26,549 nucleotides of DNA, taken from positions 1 through 26,549 of IMG/VR virus record IMGVR_UViG_3300027852_000154; one strand, 5' to 3'. The translations under genes were made by a program, and so were the position numbers. The stretch is from a virus. The notes under the pieces were generated by a model, which worked only from the letters and a program-made list of their open reading frames with translations, searched no databases and was not told where the DNA came from. Shown here piece by piece: positions 7,727 through 14,340 of the stretch; position 1 is the first letter of the stretch; each line of letters opens with the position of its first letter.

Positions 7727-8347
7727 TTACTGTGCGGGTCCGGTGGTGCCGCCGCTGTCACCCGGGTGGGTGTGCTTTTTCACGCTGATGCCGTCTGCGG
7801 TCAGGTCGCCGCCAGTGATCTTGACGTTGCCCTGGATGCTGGCCGTTGTGCCGGTACCGCCACTACCCGCCATGCCTGCCTGATAGGTCAGCAGCCCCTG
7901 CACGGTAAGCTTGCCGGTGACGGTGGTCTGAGGGCTGTCGATGGTGACAAGAGTGGGTGTTTTCACTGTGACGTTGCCGACGCATTCGGCAGTCAGGTGA
8001 TGGCTGCTGCTGTCGTACTGCAGGCGAGTTCCATCCTCGAACTCGATGAGATCAAGATCAGGATTGGTTGAGGGGGCATCCAGGCTGCTGGAATACAGCA
8101 TGCAGATGATGGTTGCCTGCGCCAGCTCACCAGACGGTGCAACCATAACCACCTGCTGCCCCTCACGCAGTGGGCGCCAGCGTCTGAAGTTGCGGCCCAT
8201 TTCCACCGGCCACGGCAGCCAGGCGCTGTTCATGCCGCCCGCTTCCACGCGGATCTTTTTGGCCGCATGATCCACAGCGCTGATCACGCCGATTTTCACC
8301 ATGTTGGCCAAACGACGCTCTACTTCAGATAGACCCCAGGCGTTCAC
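7727..8347 (-). CDS. V: Baseplate assembly protein V (central spike, P2 gpV-like)
   Basis: A 206-aa protein forming the membrane-piercing spike at the tail tip (P2 V is 211 aa). The OB-fold part contains KIGVISAVDHAAKKIRVEAG and WLPWPVEMGRNFRRWRPLREGQQVVMVAPSGE. A beta-helical stretch (VTVKTPTLVTIDSPQTTVTG...) is followed by the C-terminal 'GDLTADGISVKKHTHPGDSGGT', whose HTH is the iron-binding-type tip motif of gpV-like spikes. Start GTG at 8347 has a perfect GGAGGAGAT site and overlaps the previous stop (GTGA). Confidence 0.95.
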   Translation of the reverse strand: MNAWGLSEVERRLANMVKIGVISAVDHAAKKIRVEAGGMNSAWLPWPVEMGRNFRRWRPLREGQQVVMVAPSGELAQATIICMLYSSSLDAPSTNPDLDLIEFEDGTRLQYDSSSHHLTAECVGNVTVKTPTLVTIDSPQTTVTGKLTVQGLLTYQAGMAGSGGTGTTASIQGNVKITGGDLTADGISVKKHTHPGDSGGTTGPAQ

Positions 8348-9033
8348 CGATCTCCTCCATCCAGACGATCATAATCCTGCTCATGGTCTACCCCGATGTC
8401 AGGATCGTGGCTATACAACACTCCATCACTTGCAGGTGCAGGCACCTCTTGCCATGCTCCAGCAGGATTCTCTGGGTCTACCGGCGCAGCAAAGACTGGC
8501 TGGCCGCTACGCAGCTGCACCTCAATCGGCTGTTTCGGGTCGTACACGTTGCCACCCAGCTGGATTTCCATCCGTGCTGGGAAGTTATTGCCATCCCAGA
8601 CAGTCGCGCCCAAGTGGATGATATGCTGCCACTCAATGCGCCAGACCTCGTACTGGTCCAGCTCAGGACTGAAGTCGTCCGGCGTAATGGCCGTGACCTC
8701 AGCAGGAGAAATCGGCTGTCCAAATCGGTTGGCCTGAATGAAAACACCAATCGCGGCGGCCAGTTTGCGGATCTCGCGCTTGGCATTCGCGGTGCGGAAT
8801 CCAATGATGATGCGCGCTTCAAAACGCGCCAGCATCGCCAGCTGCTCAGTACCCGGGGCATCATCCGGCGAGCCTTCCATATCAGCCAGTTCGATCAGGC
8901 ACGCAGGGGAGGCCAACCGCTTTCGCTCTTCGTGATAGTCATCAACCGTGGCCAGGTCGGGGAACTGCAATGCGATCGCATCAATGATGGACTGGTGTAG
9001 TTGGTTCAGATCGATCTCGGTGTTGGCATCCAT
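8344..9033 (-). CDS. Probable tail terminator/tail completion protein (Mu gp37-like)
   Basis: A 229-aa protein between the gpZ-like gene and the spike gene, a position usually held by a tail terminator (the ring that ends tail polymerisation). Residues 1-140 have an alpha/beta pattern like Mu gp37/U-type terminators: LHQSIIDAIALQFPDLATVD, then ARFEARIIIGFRTANAKREIRKLAAAIGVF, then a conserved-looking EVWRIEWQHIIHLG. The C-terminal 80 residues (PVDPENPAGAWQEV...) are Pro/Asp-rich and probably disordered. ATG at 9033 overlaps the upstream stop (TAATG). The family assignment is by context and pattern and is not certain. Confidence 0.62.
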   Translation of the reverse strand: MDANTEIDLNQLHQSIIDAIALQFPDLATVDDYHEERKRLASPACLIELADMEGSPDDAPGTEQLAMLARFEARIIIGFRTANAKREIRKLAAAIGVFIQANRFGQPISPAEVTAITPDDFSPELDQYEVWRIEWQHIIHLGATVWDGNNFPARMEIQLGGNVYDPKQPIEVQLRSGQPVFAAPVDPENPAGAWQEVPAPASDGVLYSHDPDIGVDHEQDYDRLDGGDR

Positions 9034-9587
9034 TACTTGCGCCCTACTCCGTAAATCACACGCGCTCTTAGATCGGAGGAAAAGTGCTTGAAGAAGATTG
9101 AGCCCAGGTTCTCATCAGTGAAAACCTCGTCCTCGATGTAGGTCTGCATCTGGTCGCTGACGGGCAGCGTCTCCTCATGTATCGGGAGACGTGCCTCTTT
9201 GCTGCGCTTGAAGATTGAACGTTTCCCGTTTCCCACTTTCGCAACAAAACCGCCCGGGAAGTCATGCCCTCTGAATGAGGCACCGGTGCGGGTCTTCGTT
9301 GGCGTGCCCTTAAAGGAAGAGACAGCCATATCGTTGGCACCAAACCAGATCTTCACCTCATCCAGCGTGGATGTTTTTTTCAGGCGCAGGGTTTTAAGTC
9401 GCCGGCGCAGCTCTTTTGCATTGCGTAGCCCAAGTTCTGATACCAGTCCTTTGCTGGCAATGCGTCGCAGGCTCTTGGCTGTGCGGTTGATTGCCCGTCC
9501 ATATGCCATCTGAACCTGCTTTTCCGTTGCACCCAGTTCATCTTGAAGGTCGACAATCTGCTGGTAGTCGATATCCATGTACAGCAT
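9033..9587 (-). CDS. Minor tail/tail completion protein (lambda gpZ-like)
   Basis: A 184-aa protein resembling the prophage minor tail protein Z family, which helps join or complete the tail. The segment VQMAYGRAINRTAKSLRRIASKGLVSELGLRNAKELRRRLK is typical (lambda Z: 'A..rAlNrta..lrt...r.la...gl......r.rl'), as are FRGHDFPGGFVAKVGNGKRSIFKRS and the C-terminal FFKHFSSDLRARVIYG. ATG at 9587 has a GGGGGT site 5 nt away; ATG 9578 is an alternative. It follows head-tail joining genes, as in lambda. Confidence 0.82.
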   Translation of the reverse strand: MLYMDIDYQQIVDLQDELGATEKQVQMAYGRAINRTAKSLRRIASKGLVSELGLRNAKELRRRLKTLRLKKTSTLDEVKIWFGANDMAVSSFKGTPTKTRTGASFRGHDFPGGFVAKVGNGKRSIFKRSKEARLPIHEETLPVSDQMQTYIEDEVFTDENLGSIFFKHFSSDLRARVIYGVGRK

Positions 9588-9590
9588 GGA

Positions 9591-9905
9591 CTACCCCCGT
9601 GGCGCCAGATCCAACAACGCCATGCCTGTTCCATCCGGCTGCGGGCTGGTCATGATATCCATCACCATTCCATCGATGCTGATGGTGTCGCCTCGCGTCA
9701 CGCCCTGGACGTCCGCTTCCTTGCAGGTAAAACGAGGCCGTCTGGTATCCATATCGTATTCGCCCAGCTCTGCATTCAGGTAGGGGTCATCATAGATACC
9801 CGTAACGGTTCGGCTGGTGGCGTCCTGCAGATCGATGACCGCCTGAACGGCAAACTCTTCGGCGTCCAGGAAATCGTCCAGATCTTCCCAGTCAGGGGCT
9901 GGCAT
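9591..9905 (-). CDS. Head-tail joining protein (lambda gpFII-like)
   Basis: A 104-aa protein with the features of the lambda FII attachment family. There is an N-terminal acidic segment (DWEDLDDFLDAEEFAVQAVI), then a beta-rich core with 'TVTGIYDDPYLNAELGEYDMDTRRPRFTCKEADV' and 'RGDTISIDGMVMDIMTSPQPDGTGMALLDL'. FII caps the filled head and provides the tail docking site. ATG overlaps the upstream stop as TAATG at 9905. Confidence 0.8.
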   Translation of the reverse strand: MPAPDWEDLDDFLDAEEFAVQAVIDLQDATSRTVTGIYDDPYLNAELGEYDMDTRRPRFTCKEADVQGVTRGDTISIDGMVMDIMTSPQPDGTGMALLDLAPRG

Positions 9906-10216
9906 TACTGATCAGCCTCGGAAGCCGCTTCAATCGCTGCGATCAGCTCGTCTTTCTTCATCGACTTGAAGCCTTCGATGCCGATATCACCGGCCAGCTT
10001 CTGCAGGTCCGCCACGGTCATTTCTGTCAGGTCAGCGTCAGCTGCAGATTCCACATCCCGCTCATCCGCAACAACCGCTTTACCTCGTGCCAGCAGGTTG
10101 CGGGCTTCCTTCTCGGTCACTTCAATCAGGTTGCCCGCGGTGACGATCTCGCCTTCCATCACGATGGCAGAGGTCAGTTCAAGCACGATGAGGTCGGTTT
10201 TTTTGGCCATGCTCAT
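9905..10216 (-). CDS. Small head-region protein with SAP/Rho-N-like C-terminus
   Basis: A 103-aa protein directly downstream of the capsid gene. Residues 1-50 form a DUF7210-like beta domain (DLIVLELTSAIVMEGEIVTAGNLIEVTEKEARNLLARGKAVV) found in small phage proteins next to capsids. Residues 65-100 (LTEMTVADLQKLAGDIGIEGFKSMKKDELIAAI) look like a SAP/Rho-N helix-extended-helix nucleic-acid-binding motif. Position matches lambda FI or head decoration genes. ATG at 10216 (or 10210) follows GAGAGAG. A packaging accessory role is inferred from context only. Confidence 0.65.
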   Translation of the reverse strand: MSMAKKTDLIVLELTSAIVMEGEIVTAGNLIEVTEKEARNLLARGKAVVADERDVESAADADLTEMTVADLQKLAGDIGIEGFKSMKKDELIAAIEAASEADQ

Positions 10217-10233
10217 ACTCTCTCAGTTGTCAG

Positions 10234-10259
10234 AAAAAAGGGCTGCGCCGGGCAGCCCT
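10234..10259 (-). terminator. Intrinsic terminator or attenuator after the capsid gene
   Basis: On the minus strand an 8-bp GC-rich stem (AGGGCTGC / GCAGCCCT) with a 5-nt loop is followed by six T residues (plus: A-run 10234-10239, arms 10239-10246 and 10252-10259). It begins 13 bp after the capsid stop. It would end or reduce late transcription after the most abundant head protein, leaving less message for the joining and tail-completion genes. Confidence 0.82.
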
Positions 10260-10271
10260 GGTGATGAGGGG

Positions 10272-11645
10272 TTAGGTTGCGTCACGACCCAGACAGAAGG
10301 ACTCGACACGGCGCAGGATGAAGTCCACATCCTGCATGGCTACTACGCGGACACGACCCTTGGCGCTGTGGGTATAGGGGTCAACGGTCAGATCCAGGCC
10401 GCCCCACATGCCGATCAGCAGGTCAGCGAAGTTGCCGAAGAACATGTCACCATTCTGAATCTGGTTGGTGACCTGGGTGCCATAACCGTTCACCGTATTG
10501 CCCGGCTCCCAGATCGGAGAGCCATCGGTGCCGCTGAACTTCTGGGTGGTTTTGAAGTGACCGCGCATGCCGCTGTTCATCACATAGGCCATGCTGTTCA
10601 CATCAGCGTTGTCCGCCGCAATCTCCGACTCCATTTTCACCACTTCGGCATAGGTCGGCAGTGCGCCTGTAGCACCAGAGGTCGCACCAGCAAAGTCCAC
10701 GGCATTGATGCCGGTGGCATTGGCGATGCCCAGCGGCTGGTTGCCAGAACCGGTTCCGTAAAAACCAGCTTTGTCGATGGTCAGCGCCAGCGCGCTGGCC
10801 AGGTCGCGACGGATCAGCGCTTCAACATCCAAGCTGGACTGCATCAGCAGCTTGCGGGTGACTTCAGACAGCGCGGCGACTGTCTTCGGAGTCATCCCGA
10901 TCTGATCCAGCTCCAGGCCGTCTTCAGTCGCGTCTTCGTCTTCACCGATCCAGTAACCGGTAGCACCAGCAGACTGACGCGGAATGGCGATGTTGCCGAC
11001 CAGTCCACCCATGGTGGTACCCAGCTGCATCAGTACCGCACGGTTACGCAGCATCTCCACGAAGGACTGGCTCATCAGGTCGGTGCTGATGGAGTAGCCG
11101 CCGGTATCACCGGCTGCGGTACCAGTGGTGGTGGAGTTCAGCGCACGGCGCAGCACATCCGCAGGCACCAGGATGCCTTCCGGCTCCTTGCCGGCACGCT
11201 TGGCAGCGGCGCGACTGGCTTCATATTCGAAGGCAGCCGCCTCCTGAGCCCGCTTGTCAGTCGGGTTGGCCAGTGCACGCAGCGCACGGATGAAACTGAA
11301 CTGACGCACTTCGTTGTCAGACATGCCGATGTCGGCACCGGTTTCGTCACCCAGCGGCTTACTGCGCTCAGCGTTCATGTGGTCCAGCAACTGACGCTGG
11401 AAGTCAGCCACGCTGGTGTTGCCTTTGACCGCATCGCGGGCCAAGTCTTCAGCACCGTACTGCTCAGCCATCTCCATGATGGAGCGGACTCGGTTGCGTT
11501 CGGTTTCGGAGCCTGTGCGCTGTGCAGCACGCTCACCGTCACCGGCCTTTTCCAAGGTTTCGAGCACCTTGGTGATGTTGCCATCTTCGTCGACCAGCGC
11601 TCGCACCAGGTTGCCCTGGGCGTCTCGCAAAATCTTTTCGTTCAT
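10272..11645 (-). CDS. Probable separate capsid product from an internal start
   Basis: An in-frame ATG at 11645 (Met215 of the fusion) begins MNEKILRDAQGN, a natural-looking capsid start. It would give a 457-aa HK97-type coat protein without the protease. An AGGA lies about 10 nt upstream. Site C with a TAATAC -10 element (11689-11694) predicts a transcript start near 11682, so the internal message would have a leader of about 35-40 nt ending at this ATG. This would supply capsid in excess over protease. Lambda-like phages use nested head genes in a comparable way (C/Nu3). Inferred, not shown. Confidence 0.5.
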   Translation of the reverse strand: MNEKILRDAQGNLVRALVDEDGNITKVLETLEKAGDGERAAQRTGSETERNRVRSIMEMAEQYGAEDLARDAVKGNTSVADFQRQLLDHMNAERSKPLGDETGADIGMSDNEVRQFSFIRALRALANPTDKRAQEAAAFEYEASRAAAKRAGKEPEGILVPADVLRRALNSTTTGTAAGDTGGYSISTDLMSQSFVEMLRNRAVLMQLGTTMGGLVGNIAIPRQSAGATGYWIGEDEDATEDGLELDQIGMTPKTVAALSEVTRKLLMQSSLDVEALIRRDLASALALTIDKAGFYGTGSGNQPLGIANATGINAVDFAGATSGATGALPTYAEVVKMESEIAADNADVNSMAYVMNSGMRGHFKTTQKFSGTDGSPIWEPGNTVNGYGTQVTNQIQNGDMFFGNFADLLIGMWGGLDLTVDPYTHSAKGRVRVVAMQDVDFILRRVESFCLGRDAT

Positions 11646-12287
11646 ATCGGCGGGTTCCTGTTTGTCCGGATTGCCAGAATTATCGTCAGTATTACCAGAC
11701 CGCTGCCCCTCATCCTCTGGCGCGTTTTCCATACTTCGACCCACCCCCACGGTGGGATCAGCAGGCACGCTGACCAGACTTATTTCATAGGGCTCCCAGT
11801 CAGTGACGGTCACCAGATCTGCCATGCCGCTGCGCTCTTCGATCTCCACCCTGTGGACTCGATAGCCAACGGAAACGTGCCGGATGATCTCGTCAACTAC
11901 GTCCTGGAACATTTCGCTGGCACGCGCGCTTTTGCCAAAGCGCACCACTGCACGGCCCCGCCGATCAGCGCCAATCTCTATGCTCTCAACCACTGCAACC
12001 TGGTCTTCCCAGTTGTGCATCCACAGCACAGGTGCCCCGTTTTCAAGGCGTTCTGTGCGCATGGCACCGGGTGCATGGCTCAGGACTTCAACACCGAACC
12101 AGCGCTCGACCTCAGCCTCAGAGCTGAACGCCAGTTCGACAGTGCGTTTCGCTTCATCCATGACGCGGGTGACTTCCGCAAAACGGAACACCCCGCCGTC
12201 ACGGGTATTGATCTGCTCAGGCGTGATGCTGCGCTTGAAGTACGCGCCGCTAATCGCCAGCATTTTGTTCAGTGCTTGCCGGTTCAT
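10272..12287 (-). CDS. Fused prohead protease and HK97-fold major capsid protein
   Basis: A 671-aa protein with two parts. Residues about 15-185 are an S78 (HK97-type) prohead protease: catalytic His91 in WMHNWED, Ser139 in RHVSVGYRV, and the end segment YEISLVSVPADPTVGVGRS. After a polar linker (about 187-213), a capsid part starts at Met215 (MNEKILRDAQGNLVRALVDE). It has a helical delta/scaffold-like region to about 330, then the HK97 coat (VPADVLRRALNSTTTGTAAGDTGGYSISTD to the C-terminus GRVRVVAMQDVDFILRRVES). ATG at 12287 has GGAGG and overlaps the portal gene by 38 bp. A late-promoter motif and an internal ATG lie inside the gene. Fusion of protease and coat is seen in other phages; self-processing is expected. 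Confidence 0.92.
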   Translation of the reverse strand: MNRQALNKMLAISGAYFKRSITPEQINTRDGGVFRFAEVTRVMDEAKRTVELAFSSEAEVERWFGVEVLSHAPGAMRTERLENGAPVLWMHNWEDQVAVVESIEIGADRRGRAVVRFGKSARASEMFQDVVDEIIRHVSVGYRVHRVEIEERSGMADLVTVTDWEPYEISLVSVPADPTVGVGRSMENAPEDEGQRSGNTDDNSGNPDKQEPADMNEKILRDAQGNLVRALVDEDGNITKVLETLEKAGDGERAAQRTGSETERNRVRSIMEMAEQYGAEDLARDAVKGNTSVADFQRQLLDHMNAERSKPLGDETGADIGMSDNEVRQFSFIRALRALANPTDKRAQEAAAFEYEASRAAAKRAGKEPEGILVPADVLRRALNSTTTGTAAGDTGGYSISTDLMSQSFVEMLRNRAVLMQLGTTMGGLVGNIAIPRQSAGATGYWIGEDEDATEDGLELDQIGMTPKTVAALSEVTRKLLMQSSLDVEALIRRDLASALALTIDKAGFYGTGSGNQPLGIANATGINAVDFAGATSGATGALPTYAEVVKMESEIAADNADVNSMAYVMNSGMRGHFKTTQKFSGTDGSPIWEPGNTVNGYGTQVTNQIQNGDMFFGNFADLLIGMWGGLDLTVDPYTHSAKGRVRVVAMQDVDFILRRVESFCLGRDAT
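11714..11730 (-). promoter_or_regulatory. Late-promoter activator site C (inside protease-capsid gene)
   Basis: CCTCTGGCGCGTTTTCC on plus. It lies in the linker-coding part of the fused gene (coding ENAPEDEG). On the minus strand it is followed after exactly 19 nt by TAATAC (11689-11694), the same hexamer at the same distance as at site A. Together they form a good activator-dependent promoter without a consensus -35, placed just before the internal capsid start. Confidence 0.72.
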
Positions 12288-13797
12288 TCCCAGCGCCTCC
12301 CATCTTGATGCCCATGGCCGTGCTGATAAATTCGTCGGGGATGCCTGCTGCCTTCATCGCCTCAATATCCCGCGCCAGCTCACGCCACACGGTTTGCGGA
12401 TCCCGTCCCTGGTTGCGGATGACCTGACTGGGTGAGTCGATCAGGTTCTGAACGCTGCGCTCGGCGGCATCCATATCGGCCCGTGGATCGATCCATTCCC
12501 AACGGCGCGGCTGCCAGCTGACATTGCGGTACTTATCCAGCCGTTCAGCCTTCAGAGGCTTGCCGTTTACCTTGATGCGGCCCGCCAACAGCTGACGCGG
12601 CAGCCAAGCCTCGAACACCGGCTCGATCAGTTGTTCAATGAGCCATTCCTGCAGGTCTTTCCAGTTGTCGCGCTCATCCAGCTTGCCCTGGCGGATAGAG
12701 CTGAAGTTCACACCCTCAAGGTCATTGGCCAGGTTGTTGTAAGCCACACCCCACCCACTGGCGAAGCCTCGCAGCATCGACTTGTGGAACGGCGCAAATT
12801 CGCCAGACGGGTACTGAGGATTCCACTCTCGAAAGCGCACCCCGGCCGGCAGCTCCTGAAAGCTGCCCGGGTCTGCATCCATGTAGAGCTCTTCATCCTC
12901 GTCCTGCTCAGGGCCGTAACCTTCCTCCCACTCGAAGAAGCCACCCTTGGCCGCTGACACGCGGGCATTGACCAGTGCTGCCTTCTCGAAACCTTCCAGC
13001 ATCTTGGCGCGCCAAAGACCCGTGGCCATCCAGGGCAGGCCTCGCTTCTGCCCAACGATATCCGGCAGAAAACCGTGAATGATCTGCTTGGCAGGTACAC
13101 GCACGTAGTGGCGACCGCCATAGGAATAATCGGCGTCGGCAGCTTCAGTGGTGGTGAAGTAGTAGGCCAGCGGTTTACCGTAGCGGTTGAACTCGATTCC
13201 GTGACGGACGAACTTGCCGCCGGTCATCTTCTCCTGGTCAAAGTCCACCGGGCAGCGCTGGGGGTCCAGCACCTGCAGGGCAAAGCCCCATTCACCCGCA
13301 TCGCTGCCGGTGATGATGCGCACCATGAATTCACCATCCTTGGCCGCGCTGGTGGTACAGATCGACTGCAGCGAGCGCCAGGACAACTGGCCGGTTACAT
13401 CACAGTTCTGGCGTTTTCCCCAGGCATGCCATGCCGCCTCGATGGCATCGTTTGCCAACTGGTCCAGCTTGCCGGACGGGTCTCGACTCTGCGCCTGCAG
13501 CTGCACCCCGCGCTGGCCAACGATGTTCTGGCGGCACATGCGTAGATAGGCCTTGGCATAGTCGTTATTGGCTGCCTGCTCACGACTTCGCGCCACGATC
13601 ACCCGCTGGTTGCGGCGGACAATATCGTCCGCTGTCAGCGGCATGGTGCCCCAGCTTTCGGTCAGCCGATCCGACTGACCGGCGTCAAACATGCGAGCGA
13701 GGTGACGACCAAGACCAGTGAACTTGCGGCGGGCTTTTTCATCCTGCTGCACAGGGGCGGTCGCTTGTTCCTGGTTACGCTTTCCGAATCCAAACAC
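12250..13797 (-). CDS. Portal protein (lambda gpB-like)
   Basis: A 515-aa portal, forming the dodecameric DNA channel at the capsid vertex (lambda B is 533 aa). Family hallmarks: AKAYLRMCRQNIVGQRGVQLQAQ, EAAWHAWGKRQNCDVTGQLSW, GFALQVLDPQRCPVDFDQEK, HGIEFNRYGKPLAYYF, IIHGFLPDIVGQKRGLPWMA and SSIRQGKLDERDNWKDLQEW. Start GTG at 13797 has a GAGGT site; no ATG fits better. It lies between the gpW-like gene and the protease-capsid gene, as in lambda W-B-C-Nu3-E order. Confidence 0.96.
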   Translation of the reverse strand: MFGFGKRNQEQATAPVQQDEKARRKFTGLGRHLARMFDAGQSDRLTESWGTMPLTADDIVRRNQRVIVARSREQAANNDYAKAYLRMCRQNIVGQRGVQLQAQSRDPSGKLDQLANDAIEAAWHAWGKRQNCDVTGQLSWRSLQSICTTSAAKDGEFMVRIITGSDAGEWGFALQVLDPQRCPVDFDQEKMTGGKFVRHGIEFNRYGKPLAYYFTTTEAADADYSYGGRHYVRVPAKQIIHGFLPDIVGQKRGLPWMATGLWRAKMLEGFEKAALVNARVSAAKGGFFEWEEGYGPEQDEDEELYMDADPGSFQELPAGVRFREWNPQYPSGEFAPFHKSMLRGFASGWGVAYNNLANDLEGVNFSSIRQGKLDERDNWKDLQEWLIEQLIEPVFEAWLPRQLLAGRIKVNGKPLKAERLDKYRNVSWQPRRWEWIDPRADMDAAERSVQNLIDSPSQVIRNQGRDPQTVWRELARDIEAMKAAGIPDEFISTAMGIKMGGAGNEPASTEQNAGD

Positions 13798-13800
13798 AGA

Positions 13801-14334
13801 TTAAAACCTCACCATGACGTTGCGGCCCAGCAGTGACTGGCCCTTGGCAGCCGCCTTGGCGCGGCGAACCTCCTCCTTGAAAGTGCTGCGCAGCTTCAGT
13901 AGGTCACCGATTGGTGTGCGCTCCAGCTCCCGGTTGTTGATCTTGTACTTCTGCTGATCCTTGGTGGCACGGCCCTGAATAACAGCCTCAATGGCATCCA
14001 GCACCTTCTCGGCGTAGATGCGGCCATCGTAGCCTTCAGGCATCGCGGCCAGATCGGGCTTGATGGTGAGCGTGCCCTGATCCACCTCATGCACATTGGC
14101 ACCGTCCGACACGCGCACACTGAACCAGTAATCCCCCGGCAACCATGCGGCTGTTGTGATGGCGTCTACTTGGATCAGGTGCTGAGGATCAGAAGCGGTG
14201 GCGGTCAGGTCGATCGACTGAGGACCGCGCAGAATGACAGACAGGCTCCAGCTCGGTGCCGGATACGCCGTCAGCGTAATCGGTACATCCAGGGTAAGCC
14301 CTGCGGTAATGCTGTTCGGTAATAGATCTGACAC
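13801..14334 (-). CDS. gpW-like head protein with an N-terminal beta domain
   Basis: A 177-aa protein between terminase large subunit and portal, the place of lambda gpW. Residues 1-95 are beta-rich, like a small Ig-type domain (LDVPITLTAYPAPSWSLSVIL, GDYWFSVRVSDGANVHEVDQG). Residues 105-160 resemble gpW-type segments: an alpha helix and turn 'AIEAVIQGRATKDQQKYKINNRELERTPIGDLLKLRSTFKEEVRRAK'. The C-terminus is basic and ends NVMVRF. gpW stabilises filled heads and readies them for gpFII. Start GTG at 14334 has GGTGA. The fusion of the two parts is longer than lambda W (68 aa). The assignment is by position and pattern. Confidence 0.62.
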   Translation of the reverse strand: MSDLLPNSITAGLTLDVPITLTAYPAPSWSLSVILRGPQSIDLTATASDPQHLIQVDAITTAAWLPGDYWFSVRVSDGANVHEVDQGTLTIKPDLAAMPEGYDGRIYAEKVLDAIEAVIQGRATKDQQKYKINNRELERTPIGDLLKLRSTFKEEVRRAKAAAKGQSLLGRNVMVRF

Positions 14335-14340
14335 TTAGAA

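Noticed and set aside
9966-12308. A 780-codon plus-strand open frame opposite the protease-capsid gene.
   Set aside because: It is the mirror of a well-identified high-GC capsid gene. Its translation is His/Gln/Thr-rich with no family resemblance, and it has no ribosome site.
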